DNA of 64,000 bases from Photobacterium leiognathi (GCF_030685535.1 NZ_CP131601.1:1922001-1986000), one strand, 5' to 3'. Positions 26,877-37,007 are shown, numbered from the stretch's first letter. Notes: generated by a model from the sequence alone, not told the origin. Numbers and translations are program-made.

Positions 26877-26907
26877 AAAGAAAAGCCGATCATTTGATCG
26901 GCTTTTT
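26877..26907. terminator. Terminator between ecfT and lgt
   Basis: AAAAGCCGATCA-TT-TGATCGGCTTTTT, a perfect stem with A and T runs, working for both convergent genes. Confidence 0.92.
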
Positions 26908-26926
26908 CATATCTATGCTATTAGTC

Positions 26927-27727
26927 TTATTTACTTTTGGCGTGTTGTAATCGACGTTCTTTTTGACCTTTAATTACAAGGAAAATACCAACAAGAATAA
27001 ACGGAATACTTAGTAACTGGCCTGTATTAATCATCATTCCTGTTGAGTAATCTGCTTGGTGAACTTTAATAAATTCAAGCAAGAAGCGTACTGTCATCAC
27101 AAGCACTAAGAACCAACCAAGGAGTAGACCCTTGTATTGACCAATGTCTGTTTTACGATAAAGCGCAAACAAGAAAATAAAGATTGCTAAGTAGGAAAAA
27201 CCTTCATACAGCATCACAGGGTGACGAGGGATCATATCTACACGTTCAAAGATCACAGCCCACGGTAAATCACTTGGTTTACCAAGGATCTCTGAGTTAA
27301 AGAAGTTACCTGTACGGACAAAGAAGCCAAATAGCGCAGTGGCAATGGCTAGTCGATCTAATAACCATCTGAAGTTAATGTTGTAACGTTTGGTGTAGAA
27401 ATAAACAGCTAGAATAACGCCTAGACCGCCACCATGACTCGCTAAACCACCATTCCAAACAGCAATGATCTGCCCTGGATTTGCCCAGTAGTAATCAGGG
27501 TCGTAAAACACAACATGAAATAAGCGCGCACCAACAATAATGCCGACAACCGCATACATTAACAGTGAATCTAAGCTTTCTACTGGCTTATCTTCACGAA
27601 TATAAATTGACTTCATGACTTGGAAACCAGCGGTAATGGCTAAAGCAAATAACACACCATACCAATGAATTTTCAAGCCTAAAAATGACACCATTACGGG
27701 GTCAATATTCCAAACAAAATGGTCCAA
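26927..27727 (-). CDS. lgt: Prolipoprotein diacylglyceryl transferase
   Basis: This 266-residue inner-membrane enzyme transfers diacylglycerol from phosphatidylglycerol to the lipobox cysteine of prolipoproteins. It shows the N-terminal IHWYGVLFALA, GARLFHVVFY, SHGGGLG, and the Lgt signature GNFFNSEILGKPSDLPWAVIF (key residues R/N/E within GNFFNSE), with HPVMLYEG after. About seven hydrophobic helices. Full length, essential in gammaproteobacteria. Confidence 0.95.
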   Translation of the reverse strand: MDHFVWNIDPVMVSFLGLKIHWYGVLFALAITAGFQVMKSIYIREDKPVESLDSLLMYAVVGIIVGARLFHVVFYDPDYYWANPGQIIAVWNGGLASHGGGLGVILAVYFYTKRYNINFRWLLDRLAIATALFGFFVRTGNFFNSEILGKPSDLPWAVIFERVDMIPRHPVMLYEGFSYLAIFIFLFALYRKTDIGQYKGLLLGWFLVLVMTVRFLLEFIKVHQADYSTGMMINTGQLLSIPFILVGIFLVIKGQKERRLQHAKSK

Positions 27728-27895
27728 ACGAGATTACCTTCTCAGCAATATATAGCCCAAACAATATGAGCTACTTAGAATCAACACAGGTTATCAAGAA
27801 AAGTCATTATGGTGAATAAACAGCAGCTTAATTTACAAAAAATTAATGCTATGAAATCGCAAGTAAGTAAATAAGGTAAACTCTATAACAATAAA

Positions 27896-29500
27896 TCAAG
27901 GTAAAATAGAAAAACAATTACGACCTTTTTTCTTACTTTCATACAAAGCATTATCTGCTCTTGTCATCAACGTTTCAACATCATCACTTTGATGAAAAAT
28001 TGCAGCTCCCACACTTAATGAACAGTAGACTTCATTACCTTTATAATGCAGTAATGTATTATTCACTACTAAACACATCTCAGATAATAGTTTATCTAAT
28101 TTTTCAGGATCTGTTTGTTGTGTGATTATACTAAATTCATCCCCTCCTAAACGAAACAACTTATCTGAACGGCTTAACTTTGATGAGATAATTTTAGCGA
28201 CATGAATCAAAGCTTGGTCACCAAAGACATGTCCAAATTGATCATTAATAACTTTAAATTTATCTATATCAATCCCAATTAATGTAAAAGTCTTATGAGC
28301 AACAATCATACCCTTTATATGGTAATTAAATGAGCGGCGATTTCGTAATTTAGTTAACGTATCTCTATTTACAAGAAACTGTAATTCCTTAGTTTTAATT
28401 TTAAGCTTAGCTTCAATTCTTGCTTTCTCGTCACGTTGAAATGTAGCAATGTAATAGACAAGTATCGCAATAATCAATCCAGCAACAGAAACACCTAATA
28501 AAACCCATACATCTTGGGCTTTTTTACTATTTGATTGCTTAAATTGCACTATCCAAGTGCGATTAGGTAACTTCACCTTTCTTACTAACACTTCACCTTT
28601 CTCTGAATCCCAACCAGGACTTTGGTACATAACCGGATGAGAATTCGCACCCAACCCTGTATCAATAATTTTTATCTGGCTATAAATACCATTTAGAGAG
28701 CGATGAATAATAGATTTCATATAAACGGTTAAATCAACAACACCAACCACAATACCTTCCATATGTTTGGTGTCATTTTGAAAGACTGGATAGTAAATAA
28801 GTAAGCCGCGTTTCTCTCTTTTTATCGCGTCTTGAGTAATAATACTTTTTTTCTGCCTATTAAACTTAATTAACTCTAAGGTATCAGACAAAATAGAAAC
28901 ACTATCAGAGACATTTGGTTGTCTTGAGTCGCTAATATTGTGAATAAATGACTGAGTACGAGGACTTTCCGAATAAAAACCCAATATATCTAAATTATTA
29001 TTGGCTGTAGGGTATATTTCACTGACAACAAATATAGATTTGAGGCCATCAAATTTACCGTTAAATGTGTAAACTTTATGATCAGAGATAGTATAAATCT
29101 CGAAGTCAGGATAGCTGTTACGTTGATTTTCAATATAGTTGTCAATATTGTTTGGTGTTACTTCTTCTAACCATTGCAAACTCATCAAGCTTTCAGAGTT
29201 TTTCACAACCTCTCTAGCAAACAAATGAAAATTAACCCAATTAGAACGAGTACTTGATTGAAAGAAATTTGCGGTAGATCCGATAAAATCAATATCACTA
29301 TTAATTTTTTCACGAAGTAAGTCAGCTTGGCGGGAAGCTGCCGATTCTAATACAACTTGATAATTATTATCTTGAATCTTGTTGATCACAACAAGCAGTA
29401 AAATAGTCATACATAAAACAATAATCGACGCTATTGCAGGCATCGATTTGAAGCTCACTACTTTTACTCGACAAAAATTCAACAATTTTCTAACTCTCAA
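27896..29500 (-). CDS. Diguanylate cyclase with periplasmic CHASE-type sensor
   Basis: This 534-residue protein has one N-terminal membrane helix (IIVLCMTILLLVVI), a ~270-residue periplasmic part resembling CHASE (SLQWLEEVTPNN, GFYSESPRTQ, PVFQND), a second helix (VLLGVSVAGLIIAILVYYIA), and a C-terminal GGDEF domain. The active site RLGGDEF is intact, with RDTLTKLRNRRSF and GIDIDKFKVIND before it, so synthesis of cyclic-di-GMP is expected. The inhibitory site five residues upstream reads SRSD rather than RxxD, so product inhibition may be weak. The ligand is unknown. It stands alone, divergent from the copper operon. Confidence 0.9.
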   Translation of the reverse strand: MRVRKLLNFCRVKVVSFKSMPAIASIIVLCMTILLLVVINKIQDNNYQVVLESAASRQADLLREKINSDIDFIGSTANFFQSSTRSNWVNFHLFAREVVKNSESLMSLQWLEEVTPNNIDNYIENQRNSYPDFEIYTISDHKVYTFNGKFDGLKSIFVVSEIYPTANNNLDILGFYSESPRTQSFIHNISDSRQPNVSDSVSILSDTLELIKFNRQKKSIITQDAIKREKRGLLIYYPVFQNDTKHMEGIVVGVVDLTVYMKSIIHRSLNGIYSQIKIIDTGLGANSHPVMYQSPGWDSEKGEVLVRKVKLPNRTWIVQFKQSNSKKAQDVWVLLGVSVAGLIIAILVYYIATFQRDEKARIEAKLKIKTKELQFLVNRDTLTKLRNRRSFNYHIKGMIVAHKTFTLIGIDIDKFKVINDQFGHVFGDQALIHVAKIISSKLSRSDKLFRLGGDEFSIITQQTDPEKLDKLLSEMCLVVNNTLLHYKGNEVYCSLSVGAAIFHQSDDVETLMTRADNALYESKKKGRNCFSILP

Positions 29501-29623
29501 GAAACAAAACCCTATAATCTAACATTATTTTATTTATCAAAAACAACACCAGCCTTTATCAGAAGAATAACAAGCGTATTTCTCAAAAAGAGTGACGTTG
29601 AATCTAAGAAATAAGAGAAACAA

Positions 29624-29654
29624 TTGACTGATTACTAAAATTTCATCCTATAAT
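29624..29654 (+). promoter_or_regulatory. Putative promoter of the copper locus, 19-bp spacer
   Basis: TTGACT (29624-29629) and a perfect TATAAT (29649-29654) are 19 bp apart. Long spacers are typical of promoters activated by MerR-type regulators such as CueR, but I see no clear dyad in the spacer. Confidence 0.45.
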
Positions 29655-29688
29655 TATAAACAAATAGTCTTTATTACATGGAGCCAAG

Positions 29689-30072
29689 ATGTCAAAAAAA
29701 CATCTTTGCAAAATATTGATTACAACTTTTACACTAATTACACTAACGATAACAAGTGTTGTATCAAGTGCGCCTGTTATGACTATAAAAATGCTCAGCA
29801 TGTCTCAGAATAATTCAATGGACGACCATAAATATTGTTCTGAGCTTTCAGAAAGTGAACACCATAAATCGATAACAGGCGGCAAACATTGCAAGCAAGA
29901 TATAGCCAGTAAAGACATCTGTTGCTCTGTGGCTTGTATCAGTTTTTTTGCTTATGTACCAAACCATGATGTCTTTTTCTCTTGGCCTTCCCAACTAGTT
30001 AAAATAGTTATTGATACATATAATAAATATTCCGCTTACCCTCACTCCCTCTATCGACCTCCAATCGTCTAA
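29689..30072 (+). CDS. Small exported Cys/His-rich protein heading the copper locus
   Basis: This 127-residue protein starts at ATG 29689 behind GGAG. Residues 1-28 form a signal peptide. The mature part contains DDHKYC, EHHKS, GKHCKQD, and DICCSVAC, so six or so Cys and several His, followed by a Tyr-rich tail ending in LYRPPIV. That layout resembles the short metal-binding proteins (CopL/DUF2946-like) found upstream of copper genes, but the match is loose. It may bind or sense copper in the periplasm. It is 156 bp upstream of the cusC-like gene. Confidence 0.65.
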   Translation: MSKKHLCKILITTFTLITLTITSVVSSAPVMTIKMLSMSQNNSMDDHKYCSELSESEHHKSITGGKHCKQDIASKDICCSVACISFFAYVPNHDVFFSWPSQLVKIVIDTYNKYSAYPHSLYRPPIV

Positions 30073-30228
30073 TTCTGAACATATCTTTACACACTACCAG
30101 CTCTACATATCGGCTGTAGTTAAGATTCCTTGTATCTCTAGATCGTACTAGGCTCTGCTTTGTTGTATCTGGAGTACACATAGCCACGTTGATACCTATC
30201 AGCCGCTATGACTGTTCGGATAAATAAT

Positions 30229-31578
30229 ATGAACATGAAACCTCTTTTACAGACATTAATCGTTGTAACTGCTGGCTTAACATCTATTGCATCTCAAGCG
30301 ACAACACCAATCACCACTACTGATGTTCCTGTACTTATTCAGCTTATTGAAAATGCAGTTATTAACGATAAAAAGCGCAGTGAAATTAAGGCTCAAACTC
30401 AAGCAATATTAGAAAACAGTGTTGCAGCTTCCAGCTTGCCCGATCCAAAACTTAAAATGGGATTGGGTAGCTTGCCAATTAATAGTTTTTCATTTGATAG
30501 CGATCCCATGACCATGTTTTCTGTTGGTTTAATGCAACAGTTTAGTCGTGGTGCAACACTCGATTTGCAACAACGAAAAGGTGAAATTCAAGCCAAAGGT
30601 ATTGAGTTACAACTTGGTGTGCGTGAATTAGACATTGCTAATGCCATCACACAACGTTGGTTAGAGCTTGGTTATTTGCAGCACGTTGAAGCCATCATTA
30701 ACAAAAATAAGCGTTTATTTACCGAGTTAGCACAGGTAACAAAAACTAATTACGCCAACGGCACCAATGAAGCGCAAGATGTTCTACAAGCTGAGCTGCA
30801 AATCAGCAAAATTGATGAACAGCTAAATAATAATCTGCAACAACAGCAACGCTTAATTTACCAATTGTCTGAATGGTTAGGTCCGCAATGGTTATCCAGC
30901 GCAGACACAATGAATGCCAAACAACCATTACATTGGCAAAAGCTCAATACGCTGCTTTCTCAATTAGAAAATCGAACAGAGCACTACGCTATTTTGCGTC
31001 ATCATCCGATGGTAAAGATTTCTGATACGGCGATCTCAGCCAGTGAAACCCAAGTGGATATTGCAACCGAAGCCTACCAACCCCAGTTTGGTGTCGAAGT
31101 GATGTACGGTGCCCGTTTTGCCAATGGCATGAATGGAAAACCTGCATCAGACATGCTGTCGGCTTATCTCACCATGGATGTCCCATTGTTCACAGAAAAC
31201 AAGCAAGACCGAACCTACAATGCCGCTCAGCAGCAAGTTATCGCAGCGAAATCTCAACGTGATTTATTGCTACAACAGATGAACGCCAAGGTAAATACGC
31301 TGTTGATTGAACGCCACAATCTATTAAGTCGAATTGAGCGTTACAAAACGAGCCTACAACCCCAAGCAAAAGCCCGCAGCCAAGCCGTAGAACGTGGCTA
31401 TCAAAATAATACAGCCTCATTTAAAGACGTGATCACCGCAGCCAATGATGAGTTAAACCTGAATACTGAACGTGTACGTATCGAAACCGATCTGCAATTA
31501 ACGAATAGTCAATTGGCGGCATTAACCAATGGTTTCGACATTCAATTTCCAACATTATCCAACAATAATAATCAGTAA
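30229..31578 (+). CDS. cusC: TolC-family outer membrane channel (CusC-like)
   Basis: This 449-residue protein has a signal peptide ending SQA-TTP and the TolC/OEP architecture of two long helical repeats: AVINDKKRSEIKAQ... ASSLPDPKLKMGLG in repeat one and ISDTAISASETQVDIATEAYQPQ in repeat two, with coiled-coil segments rich in Gln and Leu. ATG 30229 (GGA 8 bases upstream) is preferred to 30208. It should form the outer-membrane exit of a copper/silver tripartite pump with the two downstream genes (9-bp gap to the adaptor). Confidence 0.88.
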   Translation: MNMKPLLQTLIVVTAGLTSIASQATTPITTTDVPVLIQLIENAVINDKKRSEIKAQTQAILENSVAASSLPDPKLKMGLGSLPINSFSFDSDPMTMFSVGLMQQFSRGATLDLQQRKGEIQAKGIELQLGVRELDIANAITQRWLELGYLQHVEAIINKNKRLFTELAQVTKTNYANGTNEAQDVLQAELQISKIDEQLNNNLQQQQRLIYQLSEWLGPQWLSSADTMNAKQPLHWQKLNTLLSQLENRTEHYAILRHHPMVKISDTAISASETQVDIATEAYQPQFGVEVMYGARFANGMNGKPASDMLSAYLTMDVPLFTENKQDRTYNAAQQQVIAAKSQRDLLLQQMNAKVNTLLIERHNLLSRIERYKTSLQPQAKARSQAVERGYQNNTASFKDVITAANDELNLNTERVRIETDLQLTNSQLAALTNGFDIQFPTLSNNNNQ

Positions 31579-31587
31579 GGGTTAACC

Positions 31588-33303
31588 ATGAAAATGCATT
31601 CTACTTTTGCCATCGCGGCGCTTGCTCTTGTTATTGGTGGCGTGATCGGGGGTGTGGCTGCACCGTATTTTTCAAGCCACTCAGGACATCAAAATCAAGC
31701 AACAACCTCAAATGATGAGCCGCTTTACTGGGTCGCACCGATGGATCCTAACTATCAACGAGATAAACCGGGTAAATCGCCAATGGGGATGGATTTGATC
31801 CCTGTTTATGCTGATGACTTAAACGGCAACAATGACAAACCCGGTACGGTCAAAATCGATCCCGCCGTTGAAAACAACCTTGGGGTTAAAACCGCACTGG
31901 TGACAAAACAAGTGTTGTCACCACAAATTACCACGATCGGTTACATCGCCTTTGATGAAAGCCAATTATGGCAAACGAACTTACGTGTCAGTGGTTGGGT
32001 TAAAAAGCTGTATATCAACGCCGAGGGTGAAAAAGTTAAGAAAGGCGATGTGCTATTTACCCTTTATTCACCTGAATTGGTGAAAGCCCAAGAAGAATTG
32101 CTAAATGCATACCGTAGCGGTCGTTCAGGATTAGTGTCTGGCACAAAACAGCGTCTGCTTTCTATGGGTGTCGATCAAGCTCAAATCAACCAAATACTAC
32201 AAACAAAAAAAACCAAACAAACCATTGATATTAAAGCATTAGGCAATGGGATCATCGCTAGCTTAAATGTGCGAGAAGGTGGTTACTTATCACCAAGCCA
32301 AACCGCAATTAGTGCAGGTACTATTAATGAAGTATGGGTCAACGCTGAGATTTTTGAGCGCCAAGCCCACTGGGTAAAACAAGGCACGCCAGCAACCATG
32401 ACACTAGAAGCAATTCCAAACCAACAATGGCAAGGTAAGGTGGATTATATCTACCCTATTTTAGATCCCAAAACACGCACGCTGCGAGTACGCCTAAAAT
32501 TTGCCAATGATAATGGTGATTTAAAACCAAACATGTTTGCCAATATCACCTTGCAGCCTCACTCAGAAGACAGCGTACTGACTATCCCTTCTCAAGCAAT
32601 TATTCGATCTGGTGGCATGAGCCGTGTGGTGCTATCTGAAGGTGATGGTAAATACCGCTCAGCCAAAATCATTGTGGGTCGAGATGCCAACAATATCACT
32701 GAAGTCGTTAAAGGCTTAAAAGAAAACGATCGGATTGTTACTTCTGCACAATTTATGCTCGATTCTGAATCGAGCCAATCAGCCGATCTGTCACGCATTA
32801 ATGGTCAAGATGAAAAACAAACATCTGTATGGGCTACAGGTACCATCACAGACATCATGCTTGATCATAATATGCTCACTATCAACCACCAGCCAGTACC
32901 AGAGTGGAGCTGGCCGGGCATGGTGATGAATTTTGATCTTACTAAAAATATCGACACCTCAACGCTGGCTAAAAACCAAAATATTGAGTTTGAAATTCAA
33001 AAAACGCCACAGGGTAAATATGAAATCCTTGCGTTAAAAGTATCTGACAAACAAGCAGCAAAAGCGCATTGGATCACAGGCAAAATCACTATGCTCATGG
33101 CGGATTTTAATATGATCACCGTCAGCCATGATGCCGTCGATGATTGGCAATGGTCAGCCGACGAAATGAACTTCACCACTGATGGCAGCATTGATTTAAA
33201 TGCCTTTAAAGAAGGTGAATCTGTTTCTTTCTTACTCGAAAAAGAGAACGCAGATTACGTGTTAAAAGCGCTTAAACCTGCTACTAATAAGGGAGATAAA
33301 TAA
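31588..33303 (+). CDS. cusB: CusB-like periplasmic adaptor with two C-terminal CusF-like domains
   Basis: This 571-residue membrane-fusion protein links the RND pump to the outer channel. After an N-terminal membrane anchor comes a heavy-metal-binding segment (YWVAPMDP...GKSPMGMDLIP, about 47-76). Barrel-sandwich and beta-barrel domains follow (SGWVKKLYINAEGEKVKKG; IWVNAEIFERQ-type). From about 412 it carries two CusF-like OB folds. The first has H-x8-W-x2-M-x-M (INHQPVPEWSWPGMVMNF). The second keeps His, Trp and the last Met but has Asp where the first Met should be (SHDAVDDWQWSADEMNF). Most CusB proteins lack these tails. Its stop overlaps the CusA start (TAATG). Confidence 0.92.
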   Translation: MKMHSTFAIAALALVIGGVIGGVAAPYFSSHSGHQNQATTSNDEPLYWVAPMDPNYQRDKPGKSPMGMDLIPVYADDLNGNNDKPGTVKIDPAVENNLGVKTALVTKQVLSPQITTIGYIAFDESQLWQTNLRVSGWVKKLYINAEGEKVKKGDVLFTLYSPELVKAQEELLNAYRSGRSGLVSGTKQRLLSMGVDQAQINQILQTKKTKQTIDIKALGNGIIASLNVREGGYLSPSQTAISAGTINEVWVNAEIFERQAHWVKQGTPATMTLEAIPNQQWQGKVDYIYPILDPKTRTLRVRLKFANDNGDLKPNMFANITLQPHSEDSVLTIPSQAIIRSGGMSRVVLSEGDGKYRSAKIIVGRDANNITEVVKGLKENDRIVTSAQFMLDSESSQSADLSRINGQDEKQTSVWATGTITDIMLDHNMLTINHQPVPEWSWPGMVMNFDLTKNIDTSTLAKNQNIEFEIQKTPQGKYEILALKVSDKQAAKAHWITGKITMLMADFNMITVSHDAVDDWQWSADEMNFTTDGSIDLNAFKEGESVSFLLEKENADYVLKALKPATNKGDK

Positions 33304-36300
33304 TGATCCCTGCCATTATTCGATGGTCGATCAACAACCGCTTATTGGTGTTGATTGCGACGCTATTTCTCACTCTGGGTGGCTTATACAGCGTTAAGAA
33401 TACGCCTGTTGATGCCATTCCTGATCTTTCTGATGTACAGGTGATCATCAAAACCAGTTATCCCGGTCAAGCGCCCCAAGTAGTCGAAGATCAGGTGACC
33501 TATCCGTTAACAACAGCCATGTTAGCGGTACCGGGGGCTGAAACCGTTCGTGGTTATTCTTTCTTTGGTGACTCCTATGTCTACATTATCTTCAATGATA
33601 AAACCGACATGTATTGGGCTCGCTCACGGGTATTGGAATATTTAAGCCAAGTTGCGCCTAAACTGCCCGCTAATGCCAAACCAACATTAGGCCCAGATGC
33701 CACTGGTGTGGGTTGGATTTACAGCTATGTATTACAAGATAAAACAGGCAAGCACGATCTGGCAGAGCTTCGTAGCCTGCAAGACTGGTTCTTAAAATAC
33801 GAGTTGCAAACCGTTGAAGGGGTCTCCGAAGTTGCCACCGTTGGCGGTATGGTGAAGCAATATCAAGTGGGAATCGATCCCGCTAAGTTGCGTGCTTACG
33901 ATTTGACGTTGCAACAAGTCAACATGGCAATCCAAAACGGCAACCAAGAAACAGGCGCATCGGTGATTGAAGTCGCTGAAGCTGAACACATGATACGTAC
34001 CACAGGTTACTTAACCAGTATTGATGATATTAAATCACTACCGCTAAAAGTCACGGCGACGGGAACCCCTTTACTGTTAGGTGATGTCGCAACCATCAAC
34101 CTTGGTCCACAAATGCGTCGTGGTATCTCTGAATTTAACGGTGAAGGTGAAGCGGTTGGTGGTGTTATCGTGATGCGATTTGGTGAAAATGCCAGTGCCG
34201 TGATTGATAAAGTCAAAGCAAAACTCGAAACGTTACAACGTAGCTTGCCTGATGGTGTTAAAATAGTCGCCACTTATGATCGCTCTACCCTTATCGATCA
34301 AGCAGTAGAAAACCTATGGCAGAAACTGGCTGAAGAATTCATCGTTGTTGCCATTGTCTGCGCCCTCTTTTTATTCCATATACGCTCATCGCTGGTGATC
34401 GCCATTAGCTTGCCGATCGGTATTTTATCTGCGTTCATCATCATGCATTGGCAAGGCATTAACGCCAACATCATGTCATTAGGCGGCATCGCTATCGCCA
34501 TTGGTGCCATGGTAGATGGTGCTATCGTGATGATTGAAAACTTGCATAAACACATTGAGCGTACTCCACTGACCAATGAAAACCGCTGGCAAGTGATCAG
34601 TAAAGCGGCTGAAGAAGTCGGTACACCTCTGTTCTTCTCGCTACTGATCATCACATTAAGTTTTGTGCCTGTGTTTGCGCTTGAAGGTCAAGAAGGCAAG
34701 ATGTTCTCTCCCCTCGCCTTTACCAAAACCTATGCAATGGCGGCAGCCGCAGGGTTAGCGATCACCTTAGTACCCGTGTTAATGGGTTACTTTGTTCGAG
34801 GTCGAATTTTACCTGAAAGCAAAAACCCGATTAATAAAGCTCTGATTGCGCTTTATCGCCCGATGCTCAACATCAGCTTACGTTTTCCTAAAACCATCAT
34901 TGCAATTGCAATTGCGTTAATGGCGTCGTCTTACTACCCGATCACCAAGTTAGGTAGTGAGTTTATTCCGCCATTAGACGAAGGCGATCTGATGTATATG
35001 CCGACTACCTATCCGGGGATCTCAATTGGTAAAGCCCGTGAGTTATTACAACAAACCAATAAATTGATCAAAACCGTACCGGAAGTAGCAACTGTGTGGG
35101 GCAAGGTGGGACGTGCAGAATCGGCAACCGATCCCGCACCTTTAACCATGATCGAAACGGTGATCCAATTAAAACCGAAAGATCAATGGCGAGAAGGCGT
35201 CACTAGCGAATCACTGCGTAAGGAATTTGATCAATTAATTCAATTTCCGGGCTTAACTAACGCATGGGTCATGCCGATCAAAACTCGAATTGATATGTTG
35301 GCAACGGGGATCAAAACCCCTATCGGGATCAAGATTGCAGGCCCAGATCTGCAAGTGATAGAGAAAATTGGTGCGGAGCTTGAGCCGATTCTTAATAACA
35401 TCACAGGGACTGCTTCTGTGTATGCTGAACGTGTTACTGGCGGTCGCTACATCACAGTCGATATTAAACGTCGTCAGGCGGCACGATATGGCTTGTCCGT
35501 TAAAGATGTTCAACAGGTTATTTCAACTGCTGTGGGTGGTATGAACGTCAGTGAAAGTGTTGAAGGTTTAGAGCGTTACCCGATTAACGTGCGTTACCCG
35601 CAATCTTACCGAGATTCTGTCACTAAGTTACAAAACCTTCCGCTTGTAACACCCAATGGCGCACGTATTGCCTTAGCTGATGTCGCTGATATTCGCTATG
35701 AAGACGGTCCACCTATGATCAAAACCGAGAATGCTCGCCCTAATGGTTGGGTGTTTGTTGACATTGATGATCGCGACTTAGGCTCATACGTGGCTGAAGC
35801 ACAAAAAACAGTGGCAGAGCAGCTTAAATTACCCGCAGGCTACTCACTGGCATGGTCTGGTCAATATGAATACATGGAGCGTGCCAAAGCCCGTTTAAGT
35901 ATTGTTGCACCATTAACCATTAGCATCATCATGCTGCTGCTTTATTTTAGCTTCCGCCGAGTCACTGAAGTGCTGGTGATCATGGCAACCCTACCTCTCG
36001 CAATGGTGGGTGGCTTATGGCTGATGTGGTACTTGAACTTTAACTTCTCGATTGCCGTTGGTGTGGGTTTCATTGCCCTTGCTGGTGTTGCTGTCGAGAT
36101 TGGCGTCATCATGTTGGTATATCTCAACCAAGCGTGGAGCTTTAAACAGCAAGATTGTGTAGAGAAAACGCTCACCACTGTCGATCTCCATGCTGCGATT
36201 CATGAAGGAGCCGGACAACGCGTTCGCCCTGTGATGATGACAGTACTTACCGTGATCATCGGTTTAATTCCCATTATGTATGGTGCAGGAACTGGCTCTG

Positions 36301-36425
36301 AAGTCATGCAGCGTATTGCGGCACCTATGATAGGCGGCATGGCATCAGCGCTGATCCTCACTCTACTTGTTATCCCTGCCGTATTTAAACTTTGGAAAAA
36401 TATGGCAATGAAAAAGTCGGCATAA
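33303..36425 (+). CDS. cusA: Heavy-metal RND pump (CusA-like)
   Basis: This 1040-residue inner-membrane proton antiporter exports Cu(I)/Ag(I) through the tripartite complex. HME-RND marks are IPDLSDVQVIIKTSYPGQAP, VRGYSFFGDSYVYIIF and the TM4 motif GAMVDGAIVMIEN with the proton-relay Asp. RIDMLATGIKTPIGIK carries the Met equivalent to E. coli CusA M672, one of three copper-binding methionines. About twelve transmembrane helices and two large periplasmic loops. Full length. Translation is coupled to cusB by a one-base overlap. Confidence 0.95.
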   Translation: MIPAIIRWSINNRLLVLIATLFLTLGGLYSVKNTPVDAIPDLSDVQVIIKTSYPGQAPQVVEDQVTYPLTTAMLAVPGAETVRGYSFFGDSYVYIIFNDKTDMYWARSRVLEYLSQVAPKLPANAKPTLGPDATGVGWIYSYVLQDKTGKHDLAELRSLQDWFLKYELQTVEGVSEVATVGGMVKQYQVGIDPAKLRAYDLTLQQVNMAIQNGNQETGASVIEVAEAEHMIRTTGYLTSIDDIKSLPLKVTATGTPLLLGDVATINLGPQMRRGISEFNGEGEAVGGVIVMRFGENASAVIDKVKAKLETLQRSLPDGVKIVATYDRSTLIDQAVENLWQKLAEEFIVVAIVCALFLFHIRSSLVIAISLPIGILSAFIIMHWQGINANIMSLGGIAIAIGAMVDGAIVMIENLHKHIERTPLTNENRWQVISKAAEEVGTPLFFSLLIITLSFVPVFALEGQEGKMFSPLAFTKTYAMAAAAGLAITLVPVLMGYFVRGRILPESKNPINKALIALYRPMLNISLRFPKTIIAIAIALMASSYYPITKLGSEFIPPLDEGDLMYMPTTYPGISIGKARELLQQTNKLIKTVPEVATVWGKVGRAESATDPAPLTMIETVIQLKPKDQWREGVTSESLRKEFDQLIQFPGLTNAWVMPIKTRIDMLATGIKTPIGIKIAGPDLQVIEKIGAELEPILNNITGTASVYAERVTGGRYITVDIKRRQAARYGLSVKDVQQVISTAVGGMNVSESVEGLERYPINVRYPQSYRDSVTKLQNLPLVTPNGARIALADVADIRYEDGPPMIKTENARPNGWVFVDIDDRDLGSYVAEAQKTVAEQLKLPAGYSLAWSGQYEYMERAKARLSIVAPLTISIIMLLLYFSFRRVTEVLVIMATLPLAMVGGLWLMWYLNFNFSIAVGVGFIALAGVAVEIGVIMLVYLNQAWSFKQQDCVEKTLTTVDLHAAIHEGAGQRVRPVMMTVLTVIIGLIPIMYGAGTGSEVMQRIAAPMIGGMASALILTLLVIPAVFKLWKNMAMKKSA

Positions 36426-36494
36426 ACAAGCTCAATCACGTGGTTATCTAATCAGGGTAACCACGCTACTTACTTCAATATAAAGGAATAGAAA

Positions 36495-37007
36495 ATGAAA
36501 TTATTCAATCACACATTAGCTGCATTATTACTTACCACCTCAAGTGTGGCACTAGCTGAAATGGATCACAGTAAAATGGACCATAGTAAGATGGATCACA
36601 GCGGTATGGATATGGAAGGTATGTCTGCTGTTGGTATGCCAGCGAAAGGTGCAAAACCTGATAAGGTGGTACATGTTATCTTATCAGATGACAACAAAAT
36701 CACCTTTAAAAAAGACGTTGATATCCAGCCCAATGATGTCGTGCAGTTTGTTGTAATGAATACAGGTAAGATTGATCATAACTTCACCATTGGCTCAGAA
36801 GAAGAGCAAGCCAAACATCGTAAAATGATGGCAACAATGGATCATAGTAATCATGAACATGACCACGATGACGGTAGCAGCGTAACCGTCGCACCAGGCA
36901 AAGCTAAACAAGTTTTATGGCATTTCCACGGTGATAATAATGTTGTTCTATCTTGTAATATGCCAGGGCACTCTGAAGCAGGCATGACGAAAACATTAAC
37001 GCTTTAA
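36495..37007 (+). CDS. Periplasmic cupredoxin of the copper locus (CopI-like)
   Basis: This 170-residue exported protein has a signal peptide (1-21) and a Met/His-rich start with repeated MDHSKMDHS, then a cupredoxin fold. The type 1 copper ligands are H95 (IDHNF), C154, H159 and M164 in SCNMPGHSEAGM. A second His-rich loop (DHSNHEHDHDD, about 116-126) is inserted between strands. Related proteins protect against periplasmic copper in vibrios. It is 69 bp after cusA, separated by a small hairpin (CGTGGTTA/TAACCACG), and ends at a terminator. Confidence 0.9.
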   Translation: MKLFNHTLAALLLTTSSVALAEMDHSKMDHSKMDHSGMDMEGMSAVGMPAKGAKPDKVVHVILSDDNKITFKKDVDIQPNDVVQFVVMNTGKIDHNFTIGSEEEQAKHRKMMATMDHSNHEHDHDDGSSVTVAPGKAKQVLWHFHGDNNVVLSCNMPGHSEAGMTKTLTL

